Source: CAZNMF01 sp035547155 (GTDB lineage: Bacteria; Acidobacteriota; Vicinamibacteria; Vicinamibacterales; SCN-69-37). From it: 9,451 nt of DNA. Where the stretch lies: contig DASZVJ010000171.1 of the NCBI GenBank assembly GCA_035547155.1, positions 1-9,451 of the forward strand, read 5' to 3'. Both the position numbers and the translations under genes were made by a program. Positions 1-5,798 of the stretch are shown here, piece after piece. Every line of letters starts with the position of its first letter. Within the stretch, counting starts at the first letter, position 1. The notes beneath the pieces were generated by a model. The model did not search any database and was not told the DNA's origin. It saw nothing but the letters and a program-made list of their open reading frames with translations.

Positions 1-86
1 GGACCGGTCATGCGGTTGACGCACCGCTATGTTGCCATCGAACCCAGCCGACGCCACGGCGAAGCCGGAGAGACGCGCCGGCGATC

Positions 87-92
87 TATACT
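87..92 (+). promoter_or_regulatory. Candidate -10 element for the cold-shock gene
   Basis: TATACT matches the sigma-70 -10 consensus at 5 of 6 positions and lies 118 bp upstream of the cold-shock start codon. No good -35 is seen 16-18 bp further upstream. If used, it would give a leader of about 110 nt, which fits the long structured leaders known for cspA-type genes. Apart from this I see no gene or site of note in bases 1-209, only an 8-bp palindrome GTCCGGAC at 187-194 just before the ribosome binding site. Confidence 0.3.
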
Positions 93-209
93 GTCCGCCT
101 TGTCTGTCCTCGTCTCCGAGCTGCGCCCGACATCCCTATCACGCTGGTTCGCCGCTCCCCACACAGTCGCACAGCACAGCATCCGAGTCCGGACAGTCCT
201 GGAGGTCAC

Positions 210-410
210 ATGGCAGCGGTGAATGGCAAGATCAAACGGTTGGTTGCGGATAAGGGTTTCGGATTCGTCGCGGACGAGAGCGGACGCGAGTACTTCTTCC
301 ATCAGTCGGCGTGCGAGTCGTTCCGATCGTTGCGGGAAGGACAGGCGGTCACGTTCGAGCCCGGCCAGGGACCGAAGGGCCCGCGCGCCGAGAACGTGCG
401 CACGGTCTAG
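210..410 (+). CDS. Cold-shock protein (CspA-like, single CSD domain)
   Basis: A 66-residue protein that is essentially one cold-shock domain, a five-stranded OB fold that binds single-stranded RNA and DNA and acts in the cytoplasm as an RNA chaperone. RNP1 is clear as KGFGFV (residues 15-20). RNP2 is YFFHQS (28-33), a variant of the usual VFVHFS that keeps the aromatic and His positions. The C-terminal strand has the usual GPRAENV ending. Length equals the family norm of 65-70. The start is set by a strong Shine-Dalgarno GGAGG (201-205) four bases before ATG. Its TAG stop (408-410) overlaps the stop of the convergent beta-helix gene through a shared CTAG. It is monocistronic. Whether it is cold-induced cannot be told from the sequence. 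The family assignment is secure. Confidence 0.93.
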   Translation: MAAVNGKIKRLVADKGFGFVADESGREYFFHQSACESFRSLREGQAVTFEPGQGPKGPRAENVRTV

Positions 411-1915
411 CGCGCGGCGCGGCTGAACGGCGACGTCGCCCCATCAGGGGACGTCGCAGTCGCCGTGATCGACGCGGGGCGCGACGCCGCCCTCGCGTCT
501 TCGATCGTCAATGTGAAGACTCCGGTGCCGGCTGCGTCCGTATGGACGTCGCCGTCGCCGAGAAAGCGTTCGCCTTCGGTGGCGCCGGCTCGTGCGTTGC
601 CGAAGATCTCGATCAGATACCGGCTCGTCGGCGCGCCCGTGACGCGCCCCTCCACGACGAGTCGCGTGCCGCTCCATCGCACCGACGTGATCGCCGGCGC
701 GGCGAGGCCGCCGTTCGGCATCGGCTGGCAGCTCGGGGCCTCGTGCGGGCAGATGTGCTGCAGCGTCGCGGGATTCGGCGTCACGCCGCCCCCGTGCGAT
801 CCCACGTACTCCGCGTGCTCGCCGCCCGGAAGCCCGAACACGATGCCGCCCTTGGTGATCTGCGGATCGCAGCTGCCGCCGGCTTCGCAGCGCGCGATCG
901 GCTTGCCGTTGTCGAAGATCGCATTGCGCGTGATGCGCACGATCGTCGACGACGCGGCGGGCCGCACCGCGACGCCGACGGCGTTGCCCGTGATCGTGTT
1001 GCCGTCGATCACGTTGCCGACACCCGTGAGGCTGAGGCCGAACGTGTTGTTCGTGAACGTATTGCCCGTGATGTAGTTCCGATCGCCCCAGTTGATCTGC
1101 AGGCCGTCCGAATAGCCCTCGAAGCGGTTGTGCGCGACGATGTTGTCGTTGCCGCGCAGGATCTCGATGCCTTGCGACGGCTCGGGATTGGCGGACGTCG
1201 ATCGAAAGACGTTGTCCGCGACGAGGTTGAATGCGGCGCCGCGCGTCAGCTCGAGCCCGTCGCCGTTGTCGAGAAAATCGTTGCGCGCGATGCGATTGTG
1301 TATCGTCGTCGTCGCGGTCGGATTGCCCTGGCCGTCGTCGCCGGTCAGCATCACGCCCGCACCGCCGCGATTGGCGACGAGGCGATTGTCATGAATGAAC
1401 GCGCCGCTCGTGCGATGCAGCAGGATGCCGATGCAGAAGCGGCGAATCTCCAGTCCGCTGATCTCGATGCCGGACGTGTCGACCGCATGCAGGCCAGGGC
1501 TCGTCGTCGTGCGGACGTTCGTGCCGTACTGACCGGCGACCGCGCCCGGACACGCCTGCGGACCCGGCGTGGTGATGTATCCGGATCCGTCGATCGCAAC
1601 GTAGTCACCGGTGGCTTTCCACGCCGCACCTTCGATCTGCACGGGACCTTTGATCGCCGGCAGCTCCGACTGCAACGTGATGACGTATGGCGCGCGGCCG
1701 ACCGGCAGGATCTCGATGCGATAGCGTCCAGGCGCCGCGTTGCTCGTCTCGATCGCCCACCGCAGCGTGCCTTCAGCGCCGTCGTCGGCGTACGACGTGA
1801 CGCGCAGGACCTCGGGTGTTGAGACGTTCGGCGATGGCGATTGCGCGTGTGCGACGGGCGCGGACAGGACGAGACAGAGCAAGGCCAGGAAGATGCCGGC
1901 GACGCGGGAGTGCAT
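407..1915 (-). CDS. Secreted right-handed parallel beta-helix protein (PbH1/NosD-like repeats)
   Basis: A 502-residue exported protein. Residues 1-25 are a signal peptide, with predicted cleavage AHA|Q. Residues 36-115 resemble the N-terminal region of CSLREA-type beta-helix proteins (VTSYADDGAEGTLRWAI, then ITLQSELPAIKGPVQIEG). Residues 148-340 are successive PbH1-like turns of about 22 residues with the N-x-I/F and G-I/L-x-L spacing (for example NTFTNNTFGLSL, NTITGNAVGVAV), expected to form a parallel beta-helix. Residues 405-498 form a beta-sandwich module (YLIEIFGNA, GDVHTDAAGTGVF, ITATATSPDGATSPFS) often found at the end of such proteins. Such helices commonly bind or cleave polysaccharide, but I see no catalytic motif, so the substrate is unknown. 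Four Cys (343, 349, 389, 396) could form disulfides. No Shine-Dalgarno precedes the ATG. TAGAAT at 1922-1927 sits six bases upstream, which would suit a leaderless transcript. Confidence 0.85.
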   Translation of the reverse strand: MHSRVAGIFLALLCLVLSAPVAHAQSPSPNVSTPEVLRVTSYADDGAEGTLRWAIETSNAAPGRYRIEILPVGRAPYVITLQSELPAIKGPVQIEGAAWKATGDYVAIDGSGYITTPGPQACPGAVAGQYGTNVRTTTSPGLHAVDTSGIEISGLEIRRFCIGILLHRTSGAFIHDNRLVANRGGAGVMLTGDDGQGNPTATTTIHNRIARNDFLDNGDGLELTRGAAFNLVADNVFRSTSANPEPSQGIEILRGNDNIVAHNRFEGYSDGLQINWGDRNYITGNTFTNNTFGLSLTGVGNVIDGNTITGNAVGVAVRPAASSTIVRITRNAIFDNGKPIARCEAGGSCDPQITKGGIVFGLPGGEHAEYVGSHGGGVTPNPATLQHICPHEAPSCQPMPNGGLAAPAITSVRWSGTRLVVEGRVTGAPTSRYLIEIFGNARAGATEGERFLGDGDVHTDAAGTGVFTLTIEDARAASRPASITATATSPDGATSPFSRAAR

Positions 1916-1931
1916 CGCGACATTCTAGCGA

Positions 1932-2077
1932 GGGTTCTGGGGTTCCAGGGTTCTGAGGTTCCGGGGTTCGGGGTTCTGGGGTTCAGGGGTTCTAGGTTCT
2001 CGGAACCCCCCGCACCTCAGAACCTGAACCCAGAACCCGAACCTCAGAACCCCAGAACCGCGGAACCTCAGAACCCT
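1932..2077. repeat. Mirrored GGTTC / GAACC short-period array 1
   Basis: The left half holds nine GGTTC cores starting at 1933, 1941, 1949, 1957, 1965, 1972, 1980, 1988 and 1995, a period of 8 with two steps of 7. The right half holds nine GAACC cores from 2003 to 2071 in the opposite sense. The halves pair: 1947-1963 is the perfect reverse complement of 2061-2077 (17 bp), and 1972-1984 of 2047-2059 (13 bp). The array fills almost the whole 171 bp between the M56 gene stop and the beta-helix gene start, both on the minus strand. It could fold into a long imperfect hairpin and act as a terminator or mRNA-stabilising structure. That role is inference. Confidence 0.9.
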
Positions 2078-2086
2078 GCATCGATC

Positions 2087-3361
2087 TCAGTGAATCCGAT
2101 AGTCGAACTCGAGTAGAACCGCCACGGGCACCGGCTTGCCCTTGAGGATTCCGGGCCTGAAGCGCCACAGGCGCGCCGTAGCGAGCGCATCTTCGTCGAG
2201 GCCGTAGGTCTTGTCGAGAGACTTGGAGATCGTCGCGTCCGACACTCGACCTTCCTCGTCGACGATTGCGGCGACCAGGACCTGCCCCTCGATCTTCTGG
2301 CGCATCGCCTCTGTCGTGTATCGCGTCTTGGCGGCGCGCAGGACGGCCGGCAGCGTCAACCCTGGCGTCTTCGGATCGTACGCGCCGTTTTTCGGATTAC
2401 GTTGCGCGTGCAGCGTGGGCGCCGGCAACGCGAGCGCAGCCACGACGAGTGCGCCGGCGGTCAATGTGGTGGTGACGACGCGAGCGCCGAGAGCGCGAAG
2501 TGTGATGGGGTGCATGGCGGCGATTCTCCTGGCAAGTGACGATTGCCGTTCGAGCAGGGCTGGCGCGAGACGAGACGTGCGATGACGAGGATGCGTCGCG
2601 ACGGCGAGCAGCAAGTCGCCGTAAGCTTTCGTGCGAGCGTGTGCGTCGCTGTCGGTGTTCGCGTTCAGCACACGCGCGTCGCAATCGATCTCGATGGCCG
2701 TCCGGAGCCGCGAGTCCATCCACCACAGCATCGGATGCCACGGGAACAGGACGAGGACGAGCCGCGACAGATGCACGAGCATCGAGTCGCGCGCGGTGTC
2801 GTGCGTCTGTTCGTGCTGGAGCAGCAGGTCGAGGCGTTCCGGTGCGAATGACAGCACCCATTCCGGCACGACGATGTCGGTCGACCAGACGCCGACGACC
2901 GCTGGGCCGGTGTCCGGCGCGACGAGCACCGGCACGCCATTGATCGTCGCGGCGCGCCACTGGCGTCGCCGCCGCGCGATGGCCGTGCAGCCGCCTGCGT
3001 AGACGATCAACGACATCAGGCTCGCGAGAGCCCAGAGCCAGCGCGCCGCGCTCTCGGCTCCGTCGATCGACGCGCCTGCGCGATCGACGAGTGCACTGAC
3101 GGCGCGCTGCCATCCCATCGTGCCGGCATCGCGGCTCGCGGAAAACGTCGCGACGGTCGTGGCCGTCACGCGATTGGCGGATGCATCCGTCGCCGCTCGC
3201 CACGGCATCGCGACGGTCAGCGCGACGACGAACAGCATTGCGCCGAGCCAGATTCGGCGACGGGGGACGCGGAGCCACGACGCGAGCCGATCGCCGGCGG
3301 CCGCGGCGAGCGCCACCAGCGCGCCCGCGGCGATCGAATAGAGCATCAGGCGCGCGATCAC
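2087..3361 (-). CDS. M56-family (BlaR1/MecR1-type) membrane metalloprotease sensor with TonB C-terminal domain
   Basis: A 424-residue inner-membrane protein, partner of the BlaI repressor encoded just upstream. Hydrophobic segments lie near residues 7-24, 37-53, 108-125 and 295-315. The cytoplasmic peptidase domain carries the zinc motif HEQTH (183-187) and the downstream EIDCDARV (Glu224), both diagnostic of M56. Residues 330-424 form a TonB C-terminal domain (EGQVLVAAIVDEEGRVSDA, then ARLWRFRPGILKGKPV) in place of the penicillin-binding sensor of true BlaR1. So the signal is probably not a beta-lactam bound by a class D-like domain. The GTG start (3359-3361) shares GTGA with the blaI stop, which indicates translational coupling; in-frame sequence further upstream overlaps blaI and is not credible. 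A signal-peptidase-like site LHA|Q at about residue 320 follows the last membrane segment. No target gene such as a beta-lactamase is in the window. Confidence 0.9.
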   Translation of the reverse strand: MIARLMLYSIAAGALVALAAAAGDRLASWLRVPRRRIWLGAMLFVVALTVAMPWRAATDASANRVTATTVATFSASRDAGTMGWQRAVSALVDRAGASIDGAESAARWLWALASLMSLIVYAGGCTAIARRRRQWRAATINGVPVLVAPDTGPAVVGVWSTDIVVPEWVLSFAPERLDLLLQHEQTHDTARDSMLVHLSRLVLVLFPWHPMLWWMDSRLRTAIEIDCDARVLNANTDSDAHARTKAYGDLLLAVATHPRHRTSRLAPALLERQSSLARRIAAMHPITLRALGARVVTTTLTAGALVVAALALPAPTLHAQRNPKNGAYDPKTPGLTLPAVLRAAKTRYTTEAMRQKIEGQVLVAAIVDEEGRVSDATISKSLDKTYGLDEDALATARLWRFRPGILKGKPVPVAVLLEFDYRIH

Positions 3362-3732
3362 GGCTTCTTCCTCCGCGGCGCCTGCCGATCCACGATCTCG
3401 CGCAGCCGCTTGATCTCCGCGGCCGAGAGCTTCCGGTCGGAGACGAGATGGGTCAGCAGCAGCTCGGCCGAGCCGCCGAACACGCGATCGACGAGCTTCG
3501 ACAGGGCCGTCTTGCGTGCCGTCTGCGCTTCGACCTTGGCGAAGTAGCGATGCGCCTTGCCGGCCTCGCGATGGCCGACGTGTCCCTTGTCTTCGAGCGT
3601 GCGGAGCACCGTCAGCACCGTCGTGTACGCGAGGTCGTCGTCCAACTGCTCGCGAACTTCGGCCACAGTGGCGGGGCCGCGATTCCACAGCACCGTCATC
3701 ACGTCCAGCTCGCGATCCGTAAAGGTCGACAT
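3358..3732 (-). CDS. blaI: BlaI/MecI/CopY-family transcriptional repressor
   Basis: A 124-residue winged-helix repressor of the penicillinase-repressor family. The N-terminal part reads LTDRELDVMTVLW-like (TDRELDVMTVLWNRG, residues 5-19). The recognition helix region LAYTTVLTVLRTLEDKG (34-50) is highly typical. Residues 70-117 are the helical dimerisation arm, the region cut by M56 proteases in known systems. Length matches the family (120-130). The ATG at 3730-3732 has AGGAG (read on the minus strand, 3742-3746) nine bases upstream. It is the first gene of a two-gene operon and overlaps the M56 gene by four bases. Two operator-like palindromes flank its own promoter, so autorepression is expected, with release when the M56 partner or a coupled protease cleaves it. 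Symbol given for the family; the regulon is unknown. Confidence 0.93.
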   Translation of the reverse strand: MSTFTDRELDVMTVLWNRGPATVAEVREQLDDDLAYTTVLTVLRTLEDKGHVGHREAGKAHRYFAKVEAQTARKTALSKLVDRVFGGSAELLLTHLVSDRKLSAAEIKRLREIVDRQAPRRKKP

Positions 3733-3742
3733 GCGTCCGTTC

Positions 3743-3764
3743 TCCTACTAATCGGCTAGTAGGA
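3743..3764. promoter_or_regulatory. BlaI-type operator 1
   Basis: A perfect 8-bp inverted repeat, TCCTACTA and TAGTAGGA, with a six-base spacer. The TACTA-n6-TAGTA core resembles the TACA/TGTA-type dyads bound by BlaI/MecI repressors. On the minus strand it begins at the last base of the -10 element, covers the expected transcription start and includes the blaI Shine-Dalgarno. A bound dimer would block promoter clearance. Confidence 0.8.
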
Positions 3765-3792
3765 CGATAGCGGGAGGCGGATGGTCTGTCAA
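3764..3792 (-). promoter_or_regulatory. Sigma-70 promoter of the blaI-M56 operon
   Basis: On the minus strand, a consensus -35 TTGACA (3787-3792) is followed after exactly 17 bp by TATCGT (3764-3769, 4 of 6 to consensus). The predicted start of transcription is near 3757, giving a leader of about 25 nt. Operator 1 begins at the -10 and operator 2 overlaps the -35, so the two sites bracket the promoter. Confidence 0.75.
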
Positions 3793-3806
3793 CTAGAAGA
3801 CTAGTA
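3791..3806. promoter_or_regulatory. BlaI-type operator 2
   Basis: ACTA, six-base spacer, TAGT (3792-3805), the same spacing as operator 1 and sharing its TAGTAG half-site at 3802-3807. The other half-site is degenerate, suggesting weaker binding. It overlaps the -35 TTGACA. Centre-to-centre distance from operator 1 is 45 bp, about four helical turns, so two dimers could sit on one face. Confidence 0.65.
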
Positions 3807-3812
3807 GATTCT

Positions 3813-3840
3813 GGGTTCTCCGTTCTCGGTTCTGCGTTCT
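3813..3840. repeat. Half array of GGTTC/CGTTC units
   Basis: Four cores (GGTTC at 3814 and 3828, CGTTC at 3821 and 3835) spaced exactly 7 bp apart. This is one arm only of the type seen in array 1; no complementary GAACC arm follows. It lies just upstream of operator 2. Confidence 0.6.
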
Positions 3841-3857
3841 CGTCAGCGACAGCGGGC

Positions 3858-3942
3858 CGGGCGACCACAAGGGTCGCCCCTACGGCGGTAGCCCGAAGTC
3901 TGTAGCCCGTAGCCTGTGTAGGGCCGCCCTCGTGGCGGCCCG
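3858..3942. repeat. Two inverted REP-like hairpins flanking GTAGCC repeats
   Basis: Two related palindromes face each other. One is GGGCGACC (3859-3866) with GGTCGCCC (3872-3879). The other is GGGCCGCC (3921-3928) with GGCGGCCC (3934-3941). Each has an 8-bp stem and a five-base loop, and each is bordered outside or inside by GTAG/CTAC. Between them, about 3888-3915, are GTAGCC units. The stems differ but complement within each copy, as in REP elements kept by structure. Related GTAGCC/GCAGCC units recur at about 6322-6355. No transposase of the REP type is nearby. Confidence 0.65.
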
Positions 3943-3965
3943 TCGCAGCCTCGAGCCCCAACCGG

Positions 3966-3974
3966 TGCTAGGAT
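3966..3974 (+). promoter_or_regulatory. Candidate extended -10 for the DUF1080 gene
   Basis: TG, one base, then TAGGAT (3969-3974) forms an extended -10 element. The -35 region is poor, as extended -10 promoters allow. The start of transcription would fall near 3981, leaving a short leader that holds the AAGGAG ribosome binding site at 3987-3992. Confidence 0.35.
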
Positions 3975-3998
3975 CGCCTCGCTCCCAAGGAGATGACG

Positions 3999-4778
3999 AT
4001 GACGCGTGCGGCGATCGCGGTGGCGGTGGTGACGGTTCTCGGATTGGCCGGATCGATGGCGGCGCAGACGCCGCCTGCCGGGCCTCCAGCCCGTGAGGTC
4101 CTTGCCGGAGGGCAGACGCCGCCCGCCAGGGGACAGGCGCCCCAGTTGACGGCTCCCGTGCCGCCGCCGACGCCGATGACGCCGCCGCCCGCTGCGCCGA
4201 AGGCCGAGAGCGGCTACACGAGTCTCTTCAACGGCAAAGATCTCACCGGCTGGAAAGTCGGCGGTCCGGACGGCACGTTCAAGGTCGAGAACGGCGCGAT
4301 TGCCGCCAACGGATTCGCCGGGCCTGGCCATCTGTTCTACGACGGCCCTGTCGCCAACCATCAGTTCCGGAACTTCGATCTGAAGCTGGACGTGATGGCA
4401 AAGAACAAATCGAACGGCGGCGTCTACGTCCTCACGGAGTTCCAGCAGACCGGCTTCCCTGGCAAGGGTTTCGAAATCCAGGTCAACAACAGCCACACCG
4501 ATCGCATCCGCACCGGCAGCCTCTATCACGTCGTCGATCTGTCCTACATCCCTGCGAAAGATGACGAGTGGTTCCCGATGGAGATTCAGGTGAGGGGACA
4601 GACGATCACGGTGTGGGTGAAGGGCACGCAAGTGCTGCAGTGGACGCAGCCCGCCGACTGGAACGGTGCCTACGACACGCCCGGCCGCAAGATCGCCCCC
4701 GGCACGATCGCCTTCCAGGCGCACGATCCGAACAGCTACACGTATTACGCGAATATCAGGATCAAAGAGCTCAAGTAG
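3999..4778 (+). CDS. Secreted DUF1080 protein (3-keto-disaccharide hydrolase family)
   Basis: A 259-residue exported protein. Residues 1-22 are a signal peptide ending MAA|Q. Residues 23-68 form a Pro-rich linker (about 17 prolines). Residues 72-258 are a DUF1080 concanavalin-like beta-sandwich with its usual landmarks: LFNGKDLTGW (76-85), SNGGVYV (138-144), GFEIQVNN (157-164), a central W191 segment and GTIAFQAHD (235-243). Family members hydrolyse or bind 3-keto-glycosides; individual specificities vary widely and none can be assigned here. ATG at 3993 directly abuts AAGGAG (3987-3992), so the ATG at 3999, six bases downstream of it, is the better start. It is divergent from the blaI operon and convergent with the kinase gene across array 2. 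The long Pro-rich linker suggests the domain is held away from the membrane or another partner. Confidence 0.87.
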   Translation: MTRAAIAVAVVTVLGLAGSMAAQTPPAGPPAREVLAGGQTPPARGQAPQLTAPVPPPTPMTPPPAAPKAESGYTSLFNGKDLTGWKVGGPDGTFKVENGAIAANGFAGPGHLFYDGPVANHQFRNFDLKLDVMAKNKSNGGVYVLTEFQQTGFPGKGFEIQVNNSHTDRIRTGSLYHVVDLSYIPAKDDEWFPMEIQVRGQTITVWVKGTQVLQWTQPADWNGAYDTPGRKIAPGTIAFQAHDPNSYTYYANIRIKELK

Positions 4779-4781
4779 GTC

Positions 4782-4938
4782 GGGTTCTGGGGTTCTGAGG
4801 TTCTACGGTTCCGGGGGTCTGGTTCCGGGGTTCCAACGTTCGAGGTTCTTCGGAACGCCGGAACCTGGAACCCGAACCTTGGAACCTAGAACCGTAGAAC
4901 CCGAACCTCAGAACCCCAGAACCTAGAACCCCAGAACC
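4782..4938. repeat. Mirrored GGTTC / GAACC short-period array 2
   Basis: Left half: GGTTC cores at 4783, 4791, 4799, 4807, 4821, 4829 and 4844, with decayed units near 4816 and 4837. Right half: eleven GAACC cores from 4861 to 4934, plus a decayed GAACG at 4853. Bases 4783-4803 are the perfect reverse complement of 4903-4923 (21 bp), and 4799-4811 of 4889-4901 (13 bp). It fills the gap between two convergent genes, a natural place for a two-way terminator. Its right end also encodes the last residues and stop of the kinase gene. Confidence 0.9.
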
Positions 4939-5798
4939 AGCGCCATGACGCTGCCCTTGTATCCCTCACCGAATAAATTGAGGTGATTGAGCAGGTGATA
5001 GAGCTGGTAGAGCGCGTTGCGATGCTGCCAGCCGGGCTCGAGCGGGAACGCCTCGTCGTAGGCCGCGAACACGCGTGACGAGAACCCGCCGAAGAGCGTC
5101 ATCATGCCGAGCTCGGCTTCGCGATGCGCGTAGTACGCGGCGGGATCGATGAGCGCCGGTGCGCCATCGGCAGCGACGTGCACGTTGCCGGACCACAAGT
5201 CACCGTGAACCAACGCCGGTCCCTCCGGCGGCTCGTCGATCCAATCGCCGAGTCTCGAGATGAGACGACCGAGCGCCGCCGATTCGCGTGACGACAGCCG
5301 GCCCGCGTCGCGCGCCAGACGCGCTTGAAAACCCAGCCGCGACTCCGCATAGAACTCGACCCAGCGATCCGTCCACGGATTCGGCTGCGGTGTCGCGCCG
5401 CAGAAGTTGTCGTGGGCGAAGCCGAAGCGCGCGCTCGACGCGCGATGCAGCTCGGCCAGACCTCGGCCGAGCCGTTCGTCGAAGTCGCGTGCACGTGTTC
5501 CGTCGCCGAGATCGTCCAGCAGCAGAAACGGCGCGTCATCGCCGCCGCACGCAATGACGCGGGGAATCGTGAGCGACGTGCCGCTCGACGCGAGCGCGCG
5601 CAGACCATCGGCTTCTGCCTGAAAGAAACCTGGCGGCGCGGCGGTGTGCGACTTGAGCACGAACGGACCGGCCGTCGTGTCGAGGCGCTCCGTGCGATTG
5701 ATCGATCCGCCGCCGAGCGGCGTACGACGGCGGATCTCGACGTGCCCGCCGACGGCCGGTTCGATCGCCGCAGCGACGCGCGTATCGGTGACGGTCAC
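4923..5798 (-). CDS. Fructosamine/ribulosamine 3-kinase family protein
   Basis: A 291-residue cytoplasmic kinase of the FN3K family, which phosphorylates ketoamines (fructosamine, or in many bacteria ribulosamine/erythrulosamine) on glycated protein so that the adduct falls off. Seen: glycine-rich loop LGGGSIN (28-34), ATP-binding Lys49 in FVLKS, Glu62, hinge LLLDDLGDG (92-100), catalytic loop VHGDLWSGN (197-205) with Asp200 and Asn205, and metal-binding Asp218 in IDPA, followed by YYAHREAELGM. All key residues are intact and length fits the family (about 290). The GTG start (5796-5798) shares GTGA with the phosphatase stop; longer in-frame starts lie inside that gene and are rejected. The last residues LVLGF and the TAG stop are encoded by array 2, so the natural C-terminus seems to have been replaced or shortened. 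The operon partner supports a deglycation role. Confidence 0.92.
   Translation of the reverse strand: MTVTDTRVAAAIEPAVGGHVEIRRRTPLGGGSINRTERLDTTAGPFVLKSHTAAPPGFFQAEADGLRALASSGTSLTIPRVIACGGDDAPFLLLDDLGDGTRARDFDERLGRGLAELHRASSARFGFAHDNFCGATPQPNPWTDRWVEFYAESRLGFQARLARDAGRLSSRESAALGRLISRLGDWIDEPPEGPALVHGDLWSGNVHVAADGAPALIDPAAYYAHREAELGMMTLFGGFSSRVFAAYDEAFPLEPGWQHRNALYQLYHLLNHLNLFGEGYKGSVMALVLGF

Noticed and set aside
27..302. A 91-codon minus-strand open frame over the cold-shock gene and its leader.
   Set aside because: No Shine-Dalgarno or domain; it overlaps a well-supported gene.
430..457. Hairpin 20 bp after the cold-shock stop, considered as its terminator.
   Set aside because: It arises from a repeated ATSP coding motif in the beta-helix gene combined with the palindrome GACGTC, and no T-run follows.
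311..1822. A 503-codon open frame on the plus strand opposite the beta-helix gene.
   Set aside because: Arg/Ala-rich with no recognisable domain; the minus-strand frame has a signal peptide and PbH1 repeats.
3362..3961. In-frame extension of the M56 gene to an ATG at 3961.
   Set aside because: It would cover blaI in another frame, the promoter and the repeats; the GTG sharing GTGA with the blaI stop is the natural start.
3843..4724. A 293-codon minus-strand open frame over the DUF1080 gene.
   Set aside because: It includes the REP-like hairpins and has no domain; the plus strand has a Shine-Dalgarno, signal peptide and DUF1080 motifs.
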